From Paenalcaligenes niemegkensis (lineage in GTDB: Bacteria; Pseudomonadota; Gammaproteobacteria; Burkholderiales; Burkholderiaceae_B): a DNA stretch of 64,000 nucleotides. Below the pieces are notes generated by a model, which was not told where the DNA came from, did not search any database, and saw only the letters and a program-made list of their open reading frames with translations. Shown here piece by piece: positions 28,978-39,376 of this stretch; the stretch's first letter is position 1; every line of letters starts with the position of its first letter. The stretch lies in assembly GCF_022230885.1 (NCBI RefSeq), contig NZ_JAKGCT010000004.1:1984001-2048000 (forward strand), written 5' to 3'. Position numbers and translations under genes: made by a program.

Positions 28978-30485
28978 CTAAGGGCTGCTCTGCGTGCCCA
29001 CAGAAGGCTGCTCCAAGGCTTCTTCCAGGACAGAGTCCAGACGCTTCATGTCAAACTCGGTGTCTGGCTGTAAAGCTTCAAGCTCGGGCACTTCTTTTGT
29101 AGCTTTAGCCGATAGCTCTTTAAAGCGTTTGATTTTTCCGTACAGGCCTTGCTGCCCTGCAATAGCGGTGACGCTGCTACCAAAATGACCATTTAACTGC
29201 CTTAGACTGTCTCCCATACGGCGCATGCGCTCGGCCACCAGAACCACCTGGTCATGCAGCTCCGCTGCGCGCAATCCCAATTCATGGGCCTGCTCGTTAC
29301 TGCGAGCCACCATCCACAAGTTCGACACCGTTCGCAGTATAGGCAACAGCGATGTATGGGACACCAACATCACATTGCGTTTGACGCCGTACTCAAACAA
29401 ATCAGGCTTGTGCTTAAGGGCTTCAACATAAGCCGATTCAATAGGGACAAACATGAACACGAAATCGGGGCTGCCCATGCCGGGGAGCTGGTCATAGCGC
29501 TTCGACGCCAGGTCGTCTATGTGTTGACGCATCGCTCGTACATGCGCATCAAGGTGAGCGGTCCGATCCTGATCCGTTTGCGCTCCAACCGCTTTCTCGT
29601 AATCCACCAGCGAGGTCTTGCTGTCCAGGACTATATGTTTGCCTTGGGGAAGCTTCACAACAAAGTCCGGATAGCGCGTAAGCCCCTCATCTGTTTTAAA
29701 TGAGGCCTGGCTTAAGAAGTGATCGCCTTTCACCAAACCCGCCAGCGACAACGTCTGCTCAAGCTGCAGCTCGCCCCACATACCGCTTAACTTTTTGTCG
29801 CCCTTCAAGGCTGATGATAAATTTTGCGCGTCTGCACTCATTTGCAAACCTATTTCCAGCACCCGGCGTAGCTCGGCGCCTAAATGCGTTTGCCCTTTGA
29901 TTGACTCATCATGGACGTGATTTACCCGTAGCTGAAATGCCGATATCTGCTCACGAAAAGGCTGCAGCAACGAATCTAGGGATTGCTGGCTATGATGTTG
30001 GAAGCTGCGGCCCTTTTCTTCAAGCACATGATTGGCAACGTTCTGGAATTCAATTTTCATGAGCTGCTTGCTTTGCTCAAATGCTTGCAAGAGCTGCTCT
30101 GATGCCGCCATTTTTTCGTGATGCGTAACCCGCAACTCGGCTAATTGCTTGTCAAGATCAGCTGCGGTGGCCTGCGTTCGTTGAAGCTGCTGCTCAAGAT
30201 AGGCGGCGCGATCACGACTTTCAGCTGTACGTTCAATATGCGACTCTAGCTGCCCTTGCAATGCAGAAAGCTGTTTATCTAAATCGTGGGCATACAGCCC
30301 GGCCTGCTTGAGAGCAGCCTGCTGAGACTCGTATTCAGCTGTCAGGCGCTGGTGTTCATCACCTAGCCGCGACAAAGCTTCACGACAGCGAGCCTGCTGC
30401 CCCTTCATCCACAGAGCCGTGAGAAGGCCCCCACGAGCAAAGCTATGGCTATTGTGAGGATAGGCGTCTGTAGCCACTCTTGCAT
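28978..30485 (-). CDS. rmuC: DNA recombination protein RmuC (frameshifted in 30428-30432)
   Basis: RmuC homolog, a membrane-anchored protein with a long coiled coil (residues about 25-200) and a nuclease-like core, linked to limiting inversions at short repeats. Core motifs are GMWGELQLEQTLSLAGL, RYPDFVVKLPQGKHIVLDSKTSLVDYEKA, FVFMFVPIESAYVEAL and VMLVSHTSLLPILRTV. The apparent start at 30477 lacks the expected N-terminal anchor. Adding one G opposite the five-C run 30428-30432 extends the frame to the ATG at 30485 behind AAGGG, giving MQEWLQTPILTIAIALLVGG, the usual RmuC helix. Repaired length 502 residues. Confidence 0.92.
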
Positions 30486-30507
30486 GAAAAACCCTTTGAG
30501 CAGCGAC

Positions 30508-30526
30508 AAGGGCAAAATATGCCCTT
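30508..30526 (-). terminator. Small hairpin between rmuC and the AhpD-like genes
   Basis: Seven-bp stem AAGGGCA / TGCCCTT with a 5-base loop lying 25 bases beyond the stop of the minus-strand AhpD-like gene and upstream of rmuC. No T tract; a weak terminator at best. Confidence 0.35.
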
Positions 30527-30550
30527 ATACGCGCAACAATCTGCTAAGCC

Positions 30551-31138
30551 TTAAGCGCTGGCTTCAGCATGACCTAAATTAAGCATTAATCGATTCGCCC
30601 AACCGAAAATTGACGTTGTGTGAATCAGGTCAAGGACCTCAGCCTCGCTTAGGCCTTGATCTTTTAAAGCCTGGATGTCATCAGGACCTAAGCTTTCTGG
30701 GCTGTCAGTAATACGTGCAGCAAAATGGCTGATGGCCTGTTCTCGTTCGTTGATGCCAGCCGTGCGGGGATTGCTGAATGCCTGCTCGACGCTGTCATTG
30801 CGCTTTGCCAATTGTTCAAAGCGCTGTGCATGAACCGAAACACAATACGGGCATGCGTTAATAACAGAGACCACCATAGCGCCTAGTTCGCGATCGGCGC
30901 GGGCCAAACCGCCTGGCGCATACATAATGGCGTTGTAAGCTTCAGATCGCTGCTGGAGAATTTCAGGCTGATGCACCAGGAATCGATAGTAGTCTTGCTG
31001 CTTTGCCTGTGGATGGCTAAGCTCAAGCACCTCGATTTGTTTGGCAGTAGCTTGATCCAGATCTACCACATCAAGCCACGCTTTCCAGTTCAAAACTTCA
31101 TTGGTAAAACCGTTTTTGCGAATAACTTCTTGGCTCAT
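30551..31138 (-). CDS. Alkylhydroperoxidase (AhpD-like) peroxidase-related protein
   Basis: 195 residues, carboxymuconolactone decarboxylase/AhpD superfamily. It carries the redox motif CPYCVSVHAQRF near residue 98, the CxxC-like pair followed by His typical of the peroxidase-related subfamily. Its start overlaps the stop of the preceding AhpD-like gene by 4 bases (ATGA), so the two are translationally coupled. Paired proteins of this kind are seen in other bacteria, but their substrate is not established. Inference: a heteromeric thiol peroxidase or an enzyme of unknown chemistry. Confidence 0.85.
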   Translation of the reverse strand: MSQEVIRKNGFTNEVLNWKAWLDVVDLDQATAKQIEVLELSHPQAKQQDYYRFLVHQPEILQQRSEAYNAIMYAPGGLARADRELGAMVVSVINACPYCVSVHAQRFEQLAKRNDSVEQAFSNPRTAGINEREQAISHFAARITDSPESLGPDDIQALKDQGLSEAEVLDLIHTTSIFGWANRLMLNLGHAEASA

Positions 31139-31662
31139 TTTGCTTCCTCCAGGGCCTTCATGGCCTGCAGGCCAGCAACCAACCGAATTTGATAGCTCAA
31201 GTACCCGATGAGCTGGGCCAGCGCGACCACTTCGGGCGTGCTCAGGCCCGCCTCTTTCAAGCGCAGCAGCGCCTGCTGATCACCCAGTTTTGGACTTAAT
31301 ACCAAAAGCCGGGTAAAGCTCAGAATGGCACTCAAGCGCGTGTCGCTCATGTCATTGAGCCTGTCGAACTCGATTGCCATCAATGCTTCGTCACTGACGG
31401 CGAACTGATGTAATTGCCGGCGATACTCGCCCGCAAGCGAAGGTGCCTTGCTTAGCAGGCTGGCATACCATGCGACTAAATAACGCTCTGCCAGACTTAA
31501 ACCAGGCAGGTCATCGCGAAAAAAGAGCTGCTGGCTTGCTTCTGTTGCATCTACCACCTTCTTTCTGGCATGGCGTACTGCGTATAAACCATGCTCATCG
31601 CTAATACCTGCCATGGTATCGATAAAATCGACGCCAGAGGCCAAGCTTTCGGACTTAGACAT
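31135..31662 (-). CDS. CMD domain protein, AhpD-like, partner of the gene at 30551
   Basis: 175 residues from the ATG at 31662 (MSKSESLASGVDFIDTMAGI); an upstream in-frame codon gives a non-conserved extension. Helical carboxymuconolactone-decarboxylase-type fold (LSLAERYLVAWYASLLSKA, LILSFTRLLVLSPK-like), but no CxxC motif is visible, unlike its neighbour. It is coupled to the CPYC-containing gene by a 4-base overlap. The pair resembles the adjacent 'Avi_7170 and Avi_7169' type proteins named in family databases, as I recall. Role unknown. Confidence 0.75.
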   Translation of the reverse strand: MSKSESLASGVDFIDTMAGISDEHGLYAVRHARKKVVDATEASQQLFFRDDLPGLSLAERYLVAWYASLLSKAPSLAGEYRRQLHQFAVSDEALMAIEFDRLNDMSDTRLSAILSFTRLLVLSPKLGDQQALLRLKEAGLSTPEVVALAQLIGYLSYQIRLVAGLQAMKALEEAK

Positions 31663-31684
31663 AATCAAACTCAATAAATATGGT

Positions 31685-32665
31685 TTAGTCTGAGCTATTG
31701 CCCGGACTGGAAACAAAAGGATCGTACGTACTTGGCAACCCGCTGTCGTCCCCGATGGTAAAGCGATATACCCGCTCGACGGCGAACTGGCGAAGTGCTT
31801 CGATTAAACGTGGAGCGTCAGGGTGTACAGGCCGGTCTTGATGGGTTAGCACCCCAATCATCGACGGAATGTGCGTTTTGATATTTTTAATCAAGACGCT
31901 TTCCGGCACATAGGAACAAGCAGTATAAGGATCAATAACACCAACGCCCAACCCCGCAGCCACCATACTCATGACGTTAAACGACGATGAGGTTTCGATT
32001 TGCCGGATCGTATCAGGCGATTTGTGGGCCCGTGACAGCGCTGTTGCCATACGATGCCGGAGCCGATACTGCGCAAACACGGAAATCAGGGTCTCATCGG
32101 GGATATCGCTTAAATCGATAATATCCTGGTGGGCAAATGAATGGCCTACAGGCAAAGCCAGTACACAAGGCGCCTGGCCGGACCAATGTAATTTACATGA
32201 CCCCAAATCGACCGGCAGGCTGGTTATGCCCACATCTGCCGTACCGTCGTTTACTTGCTGCACCACTTGCTCTGGCGAAACGTTGTCAATATAAAGCTTC
32301 TGCTGAAACAAAGGCGCATGCTGTTCAAGCAAACCGATTACCTGAGGTACTACACCAGTGCCTAACGACAACGTTGTGGCCAACTTCAGCGGGCGACAAG
32401 TTCCACGTGCAATCTCGCGGGCACGAGTATCTAGCAATTCCAGCCCTGCCAGAATAGGGCGAACTTCTTCGTAAAACTCGCGTCCCTTTTCAGTAAGGGT
32501 GACATGGGGGCGCGTACGATGAATAAGCGTAAAGCCCAACTCTTGCTCAAGCTCTTGTACTTGACGGCTAACGACTGGCTGAGAGCGGTCAAGCAGACGA
32601 CCCGCCGCGGTAACGCTTCCTGCTGTTAATACGGCTGCAAAAGCCTCAAGCTGACGAATTTCCAT
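31685..32665 (-). CDS. LysR-family transcriptional regulator
   Basis: 326 residues. DNA-binding domain starts MEIRQLEAFAAVLTAGSVTAAGRLL with SQPVVSRQVQELEQELG as recognition helix. Effector domain from about residue 90 (PLKLATTLSLGTGVVPQVI) to the C-terminus, which has an unusually long Ser/Pro/Asp-rich tail. It sits 22 bases upstream of the AhpD-like pair on the same strand and 91 bases after panB, so it may regulate either. Its group (TTLSLGTGVVP) resembles regulators of amino-acid or aromatic metabolism, which is only suggestive. Confidence 0.85.
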   Translation of the reverse strand: MEIRQLEAFAAVLTAGSVTAAGRLLDRSQPVVSRQVQELEQELGFTLIHRTRPHVTLTEKGREFYEEVRPILAGLELLDTRAREIARGTCRPLKLATTLSLGTGVVPQVIGLLEQHAPLFQQKLYIDNVSPEQVVQQVNDGTADVGITSLPVDLGSCKLHWSGQAPCVLALPVGHSFAHQDIIDLSDIPDETLISVFAQYRLRHRMATALSRAHKSPDTIRQIETSSSFNVMSMVAAGLGVGVIDPYTACSYVPESVLIKNIKTHIPSMIGVLTHQDRPVHPDAPRLIEALRQFAVERVYRFTIGDDSGLPSTYDPFVSSPGNSSD

Positions 32666-32756
32666 TATGTACCCACTTCGAGGGCCTGATTAGGCTTTGA
32701 TTATTTATCCCACTATGAAGAATTGCAAGCGCGCTGTTAAAGCCTTAGTTCGCAAT

Positions 32757-33593
32757 TTACGATTCGGACTGGCGCTTCTTCACCCCGAAGCAGTGATCTA
32801 AGGTAGGAAAGGAGCCGTCTCGTACCGAACTGGCATACTCGGAGGCGGCCTCTCGTATGAGAGCTCCTACATCTGCAAAGGGTTTGGCAAATTTAGGAAT
32901 ACGCCCGTCGCCCAGGCCCAGAATGTCTTCGGTGACCAGGATCTGTCCGTCACATTCGGGCGAAGCGCCTATGCCAATGGTAGGAATGTGGAGGGATTCG
33001 GTAATACGGCGCCCCAGTGGCTCGGCAATGCCTTCCAGCACCACAGCAAATGCTCCGGCTGACTGGTGGGCCAGTGCGTCGTTATAGATACGCTCTGCCG
33101 CCGCATCGCTAAGGCCCTGCGCCTTAAAGCCTCCCATTGTATTCACATACTGGGGCATCAAGCCTACATGCGCCAGGACAGGAATGCCCCGATCTACTAA
33201 AAAGCGCGTAGTTTCCGCCATCACATCACCACCTTCGAGCTTTATGGCAGAGGCGCCGCTGCTTGCCAGCAAGTAGGCCGCGTTCTTGAAGGCTTGCTGC
33301 AGCGATTCTTGGTACGTACCAAAAGGCATATCCACTACAACGCACGCATGGGCTGTAGAACGAACCACCGCTTTAGCATGAGCAGCCATTTGCTCCAGCG
33401 TAATGCTTAAGGTATCGTCCATGGCGTAACCCACCATTGCTGTGGAATCACCGACCAGGATCATATCCATATAAGGATCCAGCTGGCGGGCAATGGGCGC
33501 AATATAAGCAGTTAACGAAACGATTTTTTTATCCCCTTTCAAAGCCATTAGCTGGGGGACAGTACGTCGTTTAACATCACTATGCACGCTCAT
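32757..33593 (-). CDS. panB: 3-methyl-2-oxobutanoate hydroxymethyltransferase, PanB-like
   Basis: 278 residues, PEP-mutase-like TIM barrel. PanB features are VGDS for Mg2+ binding near residue 47, VVVDMPFGTYQ, AIKLEGGD, the catalytic-Glu segment VVLEGIAEPLGRRITE and IGIGASPECDGQILVTEDILGL. It transfers a hydroxymethyl group from methylene-THF to ketoisovalerate in pantothenate synthesis. Two departures from the usual form: GDSTAMVGYAMD replaces GDSLGMV-like sequence, and no panC is adjacent. It may be a second PanB-type copy. Divergent from the aldo/keto reductase across 274 bases. Confidence 0.88.
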   Translation of the reverse strand: MSVHSDVKRRTVPQLMALKGDKKIVSLTAYIAPIARQLDPYMDMILVGDSTAMVGYAMDDTLSITLEQMAAHAKAVVRSTAHACVVVDMPFGTYQESLQQAFKNAAYLLASSGASAIKLEGGDVMAETTRFLVDRGIPVLAHVGLMPQYVNTMGGFKAQGLSDAAAERIYNDALAHQSAGAFAVVLEGIAEPLGRRITESLHIPTIGIGASPECDGQILVTEDILGLGDGRIPKFAKPFADVGALIREAASEYASSVRDGSFPTLDHCFGVKKRQSES

Positions 33594-33867
33594 GTAAGAA
33601 CTCCTTTTATATGAGCAAGGCTCATAACGATAATATGTATTTGTTGATGACCGAAATATGGGTTCAGTAGCGATTTTAAGATGATTTCACACGTATAATT
33701 CACCTGGGACAAAACAATAACTATCCCCATATTTTCCAGCTAGCTATCCGCTAGCATTAGCTATTTGCATTTCCAGCTGCCATTACAAGGCAGCACTCAT
33801 GCCACATGCGTATGCCCCGGCTGTTGTTCATTAACAAGGCTTAGGGGCTAAACCCAAGGAGAACGCC

Positions 33868-34713
33868 GTGTCCGCGAACATTCCAAACGTTGTATTTCAC
33901 GATGGTCGAAGTGCCCCTCAATTTGGCTTAGGAGTCTGGCAAATCGACAACTCCTTATGTTCAGGCGTGGTACAAGCCGCCATCAGCGAAGGCTATAGGC
34001 TGATTGATACTGCCGCCATTTACGGCAACGAAGAAGGCGTGGGCGAAGGCATTGCAAAGTCGGGGATACCACGCGAATCACTGTTTGTGACCACCAAACT
34101 CTGGAATGACCATCATGGGCACGATAGCACCAAAGCCGCCTTTGAAGAAAGCCTGAGTAAGCTTCAGCTTGATTACGTGGACATGTACATGATTCACTGG
34201 CCCGTTCCCCAAGAAAATCGTTTCGTCGAAGCGTGGGAAATGATGATTAACCTGCGCAACGAAGGCTTGATCAAATCTCTGGGGGTTTGCAACTTCAACG
34301 TCGATCACTTGCAACGCCTGCTCGACAAAACCGGTGTATTGCCGGTGATTAATCAAATCGAATTGCACCCTGGCTTTCAACAAGCTGAGTTACGGCAATT
34401 TCACAATGAGCACAATATTTTGACTCAAGCCTGGAGCCCCTTAGGCCTGGGCACGCTATGGGAAGACCCAACACTGCTGGAGATCGCCAACAAGCACAAA
34501 CGTAGCATTGCTCAAATTTTATTGCGCTGGCAAATCGAGGTGGGCAATCTGGTCATTACCAAGTCATTAAAACGTGACCGCTTAAAAGAAAACAAAGATA
34601 TTTTCAGCTTCGAATTAAGCGACGACGATTTACAGCAGATAGCCGCTCTTGATAACTCCGAAGGCAGATTAGGTCCGGACCCGGAACTGTTCAAGACAGT
34701 TGCTGAAAGCTAG
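33868..34713 (+). CDS. Aldo/keto reductase, 2,5-diketo-D-gluconate reductase type
   Basis: 281 residues, (beta/alpha)8 NADPH-dependent reductase. The catalytic tetrad is visible: Asp and Tyr in RLIDTAAIYGNEEGVG, Lys in LFVTTKLWND, His in YMIHWPVP. The C-terminal NADPH-binding segment VITKSLKRDRLKEN is also present. Start GTG at 33868 behind AAGGAG. Monocistronic, divergent from panB. Exact aldehyde or ketone substrate cannot be assigned. Confidence 0.92.
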   Translation: MSANIPNVVFHDGRSAPQFGLGVWQIDNSLCSGVVQAAISEGYRLIDTAAIYGNEEGVGEGIAKSGIPRESLFVTTKLWNDHHGHDSTKAAFEESLSKLQLDYVDMYMIHWPVPQENRFVEAWEMMINLRNEGLIKSLGVCNFNVDHLQRLLDKTGVLPVINQIELHPGFQQAELRQFHNEHNILTQAWSPLGLGTLWEDPTLLEIANKHKRSIAQILLRWQIEVGNLVITKSLKRDRLKENKDIFSFELSDDDLQQIAALDNSEGRLGPDPELFKTVAES

Positions 34714-34722
34714 CAATAAAGG

Positions 34723-34753
34723 GGGCCAAGCCATGTCGGATATGGCTTGGCCC
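34723..34753. terminator. Bidirectional terminator between aldo/keto reductase and acnA
   Basis: Twelve-bp perfect stem GGGCCAAGCCAT / ATGGCTTGGCCC with a 7-base loop between convergent genes. It is 10 bases after the reductase stop and 56 bases beyond the acnA stop, so it can serve both directions, although T tracts are short. Confidence 0.75.
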
Positions 34754-34808
34754 TTGCTCTGCACAAGCGACGAAGCCCTTAATTAACTTCGCCGCCCTAT
34801 CAAACACG

Positions 34809-37561
34809 TTATAGCAGGCTGCGCAAAACGTATTGCATGATTCCGCCGTGGCGATAGTACTCGGCCTCGGAAGGAGTATCGATACGTACCACCGCCTCAA
34901 AAGTTATATCGCCCGCCTTTACGTTCACAGTAGCAGGGGTAATGCCGTTATTCAGCTCGGTAATACCGCTAATGTCGAACACCTCGTCTCCTAGGAGCCC
35001 TAGCGTACTAGCGTTTTCGCCCTCTGGATACTGCAAGGGCAACACCCCCATACCCAACAGGTTAGACCGGTGAATTCGCTCGAACGATTCTGCGATAACT
35101 GCTTTCACCCCTAGCAAAAGCGTACCTTTGGCCGCCCAATCCCGTGACGAACCCGAGCCATACTCCTTACCGGCCAGGATGACCAAGGGAATATTGGCAT
35201 CCAGATAGTTACGCGATGCGTCATAAATGGTAGTAACTGGCGCGTCAGCGACGCTAAGGTCCCGCGTGTAGCCGCCCTCGGTACCCGGGGCTAATTGATT
35301 TCGCAAGCGCACATTGGCAAAGGTCCCGCGAATCATGACTTCGTGGTTGCCTCGACGTGACCCGTATGAGTTGAAGTCCAGTGGCCGTACCCCATGGTCG
35401 GTTAAATACATCGCCGCCGGCGTCATCGCAACAATGGTACCCGCAGGACTAATATGATCAGTAGTTACCGAATCACCCAGTTTAGCCAGCACCCGAGCCC
35501 CTTTGATATCGCTTACGGGTGAGTGCTCGCGCTGCATGCCTTCGAAATAAGGCGGGTTACGAACATAGGTAGACTCCCGGTCCCATTCGAAATGTTTGCT
35601 GCCCGGGGTCGGAAGATTGCGCCAGCGCTCGTCACCGGCAAAGACGTCTTCATAGCCTTCCTTGTACATACTCGACGCAATGGAAGACTCGACAACACTT
35701 TGAATTTCTTCGGTAGTGGGCCAGATGTCTCTCAGGTACACAGGATTGCCCGCCTTATCATGCGTCAGCACATCGGTACTGAGGTTGATGTCCATCGTGC
35801 CTGCTATCGCATAAGCAACGACTAGCGGTGGTGACATCAGATAGTTCATTTTCACTTCGGGATGAATACGCCCCTCGAAATTCCGGTTACCCGATAACAC
35901 AGAGGCAACAGTCAGGTTTTTCTCACCGATGGCTGCGCTGACTTCAGGAATAAGCGGACCGGAATTCCCGATGCAGGTGGTGCAGCCATAACCTACCAGG
36001 TTAAAGCCAAGGGCATCGAGATAAACATTCAGTCCGGATCGTTCGTAGTAGTCGGTTACTACGCGCGACCCTGGGGCCAAACTCGTTTTAACCCAGGGTT
36101 TACGGCCTACCCCTAGCTCATGCGCTTTCTTGGCAACTAAACCCGCGGCCATCATAACGCTTGGGTTTGATGTGTTAGTGCAGGAAGTAATGGCGGCAAT
36201 CACCACAGCGCCGTCGCTGAGGGTAAAACGTTCGCCGCCAGGAAGGTTGACCTCTACTTTGCGGTCTGAGGCGACAGGCGTCTCGATGGAAGGTACGTCA
36301 GAAGCTGGAAACGACTCTTTAAGCGCTTCGTCGTAATCAGCCTGATTTTGAGACTTCAGGTAGGCCGCCAGTTCTGTTTGAAACGCCGATTGTGCAGACG
36401 ACAGAGAAATGCGGTCTTGTGGCCGTTTAGGACCAGCAATTGAAGGAACGACTGTGGATAGATCAAGTTCCAGGCGCTCAGAGTAACGAGGCTCGTGCTC
36501 AGGGTCGTGCCATAAGCCCTGCTCTTTGGCATAGCTTTCGACCAGAGCGATTTGCGTATCACTGCGGCCCGTAAGCGCCATGTACTGCAAAGTGACATCA
36601 TCGATGGGAAACATCGACACGGTTGAACCATATTCGGGACTCATGTTGCCGATAGTCGCCCGGTTCGCTAATGGCACCGCGCTAATGCCCGGCCCATAGA
36701 ACTCGACGAATTTTCCGACCACACCATGCTTGCGGAGCATTTCCGTGATGGTTAGCACCAGATCGGTAGCTGTCACGCCTTCCGGCAAAGCGCCTGAGAG
36801 TTTAAAACCCACCACTCGTGGAATCAGCATGGAAATAGGCTGACCTAACATGGCGGCTTCAGCTTCGATTCCACCTACACCCCATGCCACTACGCCCAAG
36901 CCATTTACCATGGGTGTATGGGAGTCGGTGCCCACACAGGTGTCGGGGTACGCTTCAGGAACGCCTTCAGCGCCATCGCGCGTGAAGACCACACGAGAGA
37001 GATGCTCCAGGTTAACCTGGTGAACAATACCGGTACCTGGAGGAACGACCTTGAAGTTATTAAAAGCGCCTTGCCCCCAGCGCAGAAACTCGTATCGTTC
37101 AATGTTTCGCTGATATTCAATCTCGACGTTACGCATAAACGATTCGTTATGTGCAAAATCATCTACGATAACCGAGTGATCGATAACCAGTTCCACGGGC
37201 ACCAGCGGATTGATTTTTTCGGGGTTGCCCCCAAAGCCGACATCGCCTCACGCATGGCGGCCAGATCAACTACCGCAGGCACCCCGGTGAAATCTTGCAG
37301 CACTACCCTTGCAGGGCTGAAGGCAATCTCGCGATTTGGATGGGAATCTGGATCCCACCCCGCTAAAGCTTTGATATCGTCTGCGTGTACATCAACACCA
37401 TTCTCGGTACGCAATAAGTTTTCGAGTAAAATCTTCAAGCCATAGGGAAGTGTGTGCACATCGAGGCCTGGCCCATTTACCGCATCTAGCCGATATATTT
37501 GATAGGTATCGTCATTAACTCGTAAATTTGCACGCGCGCCAAAACTATTCAGATTACTCAT
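34809..37561 (-). CDS. acnA: Aconitate hydratase AcnA (frameshifted in 37228-37232)
   Basis: TCA-cycle aconitase/IRP-type enzyme isomerising citrate and isocitrate with a [4Fe-4S] cluster. Cluster ligands are in [15 protein letters not shown] and [14 protein letters not shown]. Other family stretches are [29 protein letters not shown] and the swivelling-domain [15 protein letters not shown]. The first 110 residues ([16 protein letters not shown]..) are in another frame; making the five-C run at 37228-37232 six restores [22 protein letters not shown]. Repaired length 917 residues. Divergent from the diguanylate cyclase gene. An essential-type enzyme broken in a homopolymer supports sequence error. 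Confidence 0.94.
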
Positions 37562-37798
37562 TCCACGCTCTCCAGTTTTTGAAATACACAGGACCGCCGC
37601 TCAGTTAGCAAACACTGGCCACGGGCAATATAAAAATTGCCTGACCCTTTCATAATACACGCGTAAGCGAGTGCCCGGGCTGAAGGCACCATTTGAAGCA
37701 GGCTTATACATACGCCATATTTCTGTCACGATTTCTTATAGCGTTACCTTCGACTTTGCAATTATTCGTCTGGCAAACATTGCTTAATACCTGGGTCT

Positions 37799-39367
37799 AT
37801 GCGTTTTATATTCAAAATTGATTTACGCCGCCTCATACTGCTTTTAGCAGTAGGCACTGCATTGCTAACCCTCAGCTATACGCTGTATGGCGGTTATCAG
37901 GCTGAGCGTGAACTATTAATACGCCAGACTCTGGAAAGCAATCGCGCTTATGCCCAAAAGCTCGCGCAGAGTACAAACCATTTTTTACAATCGCTGCAAC
38001 GCCAGGTTGCTTTCAGCTCCGCCATTATCCAAGACAATCTCGACGACTTAAACCTTCTTAACGCTGAGGTAGAACGCCTTAAAGAGCAAAGTCAAAGTTT
38101 TAATTCGGTGTTAGTCGTCGATCACAACGCCCGCGCCCTTGCAAATGCTCCCTCAAATTTAGGTCTGAAAGGCGAACTTATTTATAGCGAAGGGGCTCGC
38201 GAAGCATTGCTTTTCAAACGCCCCATGATTAGCCAGCCGTATTTAAGCGTCAGCGGTACGACACCACTTTTATTATTTATCTCGCACCCACTCTATGATA
38301 GAAATGGCACCTATAGGGGGTATGTAGGCGGATCTATCTATTTACAAAGCGATAACAGCCTTACCACTTTACTGGGTGAGCATTTTCATCGCGATGGCTC
38401 TGAGATTTACGTGGTCGATCAAAGCCGCCGTCTGATTTATCATCAAAGTGGCGAACGCATTGGCGAAATAGTAAATGGCAATGACGCGATTGAAGATGTC
38501 ATTCTGGGCATATCTGGCGCACGTCAGTTAATAACGCCTCAGGCCAAAAACATGCTTGTGGGCTACGCCTCAATAGAGCATTCAGGATGGGGGATTATTG
38601 CGCAGCGTCCAACCAGTGCCACACTGGATGAGCTCAATGAGCTGCTTAAAAAGGTAATCACCACTACGGTACCCTTTATATTGCTGTTAATTATTGCGCT
38701 GTGGTATTTGGCGAAACTTATTTCAGCCCCCTTACATAGCCTGGCGACAGCTGCCCCTGACTGGGGCAGCGACGATGCCACCGAGCGGATACGCACTGTC
38801 CACTCGTGGTATTTTGAGGCCGCTCAGATCAAGAAGGCCATGTTAATAGGATTAGGCCTGTTAAATAAGAAGCTCGGCGTGCTCGATCAAGAGCGCCTGA
38901 CTGATCCACTAACAGGCCTGCGTAACCGACGCAGCATGTTGCAAACCGCTATATCCTGGATCGAACAAAAACGTAGCTTTGTCATCATTGCCTGTGACAT
39001 CGATAACTTTAAGCAGGTTAACGACTCTTTTGGTCACACAGTAGGAGACGCGGTGCTACAACTGGTTGCGCAACGGATATTAGCGGCATCAAGGGAGCAT
39101 GATGAAGTGTGCCGTACTGGCGGCGAAGAGTTCCTGCTCATGCTGTCACACATCAGTCTGGAAGACGGAGTGCGTATTGCCGAGCGACTGCGCTCAGATA
39201 TCGAAAACATGCCATCGCCAACTGGCGAACCCATTACCATCTCGGCAGGCGTAGCTAGCTGGAGCGGCCCTCCGCTAAGCTTCGAGGCGGCGCTTGAGTC
39301 CGCTGACAAGGGCCTTTACCTAGCTAAACAAAACGGCAGAAATCGTGTTGAAATAGCTGAGCGATAA
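37799..39367 (+). CDS. Membrane diguanylate cyclase with extracytoplasmic sensor domain
   Basis: 522 residues. First membrane helix about 12-32, an extracytoplasmic dCACHE-like sensor (about 40-285, with ISHPLYDRNGTYRGYVGGSIY), a second helix (about 288-308), then a C-terminal GGDEF domain. The active site is RTGGEEFLLML, with DPLTGLRNRRSML and DIDNFKQVNDSFGHTVGD. The protein should therefore make c-di-GMP in response to a periplasmic ligand. The 3' end of the gene (ending GRNRVEIAER) is duplicated at 48807-48843; the TetR gene of the pyridine module begins its convergent 3' end only 9 bases after this stop. Confidence 0.93.
   Translation: MRFIFKIDLRRLILLLAVGTALLTLSYTLYGGYQAERELLIRQTLESNRAYAQKLAQSTNHFLQSLQRQVAFSSAIIQDNLDDLNLLNAEVERLKEQSQSFNSVLVVDHNARALANAPSNLGLKGELIYSEGAREALLFKRPMISQPYLSVSGTTPLLLFISHPLYDRNGTYRGYVGGSIYLQSDNSLTTLLGEHFHRDGSEIYVVDQSRRLIYHQSGERIGEIVNGNDAIEDVILGISGARQLITPQAKNMLVGYASIEHSGWGIIAQRPTSATLDELNELLKKVITTTVPFILLLIIALWYLAKLISAPLHSLATAAPDWGSDDATERIRTVHSWYFEAAQIKKAMLIGLGLLNKKLGVLDQERLTDPLTGLRNRRSMLQTAISWIEQKRSFVIIACDIDNFKQVNDSFGHTVGDAVLQLVAQRILAASREHDEVCRTGGEEFLLMLSHISLEDGVRIAERLRSDIENMPSPTGEPITISAGVASWSGPPLSFEAALESADKGLYLAKQNGRNRVEIAER
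39331..39367 (+). repeat. 37-bp direct repeat, left copy (3' end of the diguanylate cyclase gene)
   Basis: The last 37 bases of the cyclase gene including its TAA stop recur at 48807-48843 in the same orientation with one mismatch (T at 39354, C at 48830). The two copies enclose the TetR/monooxygenase/F-X-D/Liv module. Similarity stops immediately after the TAA. Confidence 0.92.
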
Positions 39368-39376
39368 ACCGAGGAA

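Noticed and set aside
36918..37445. 175-residue plus-strand frame opposite acnA
   Set aside because: No family resemblance, no ribosome-binding site, and fully antisense to aconitase.
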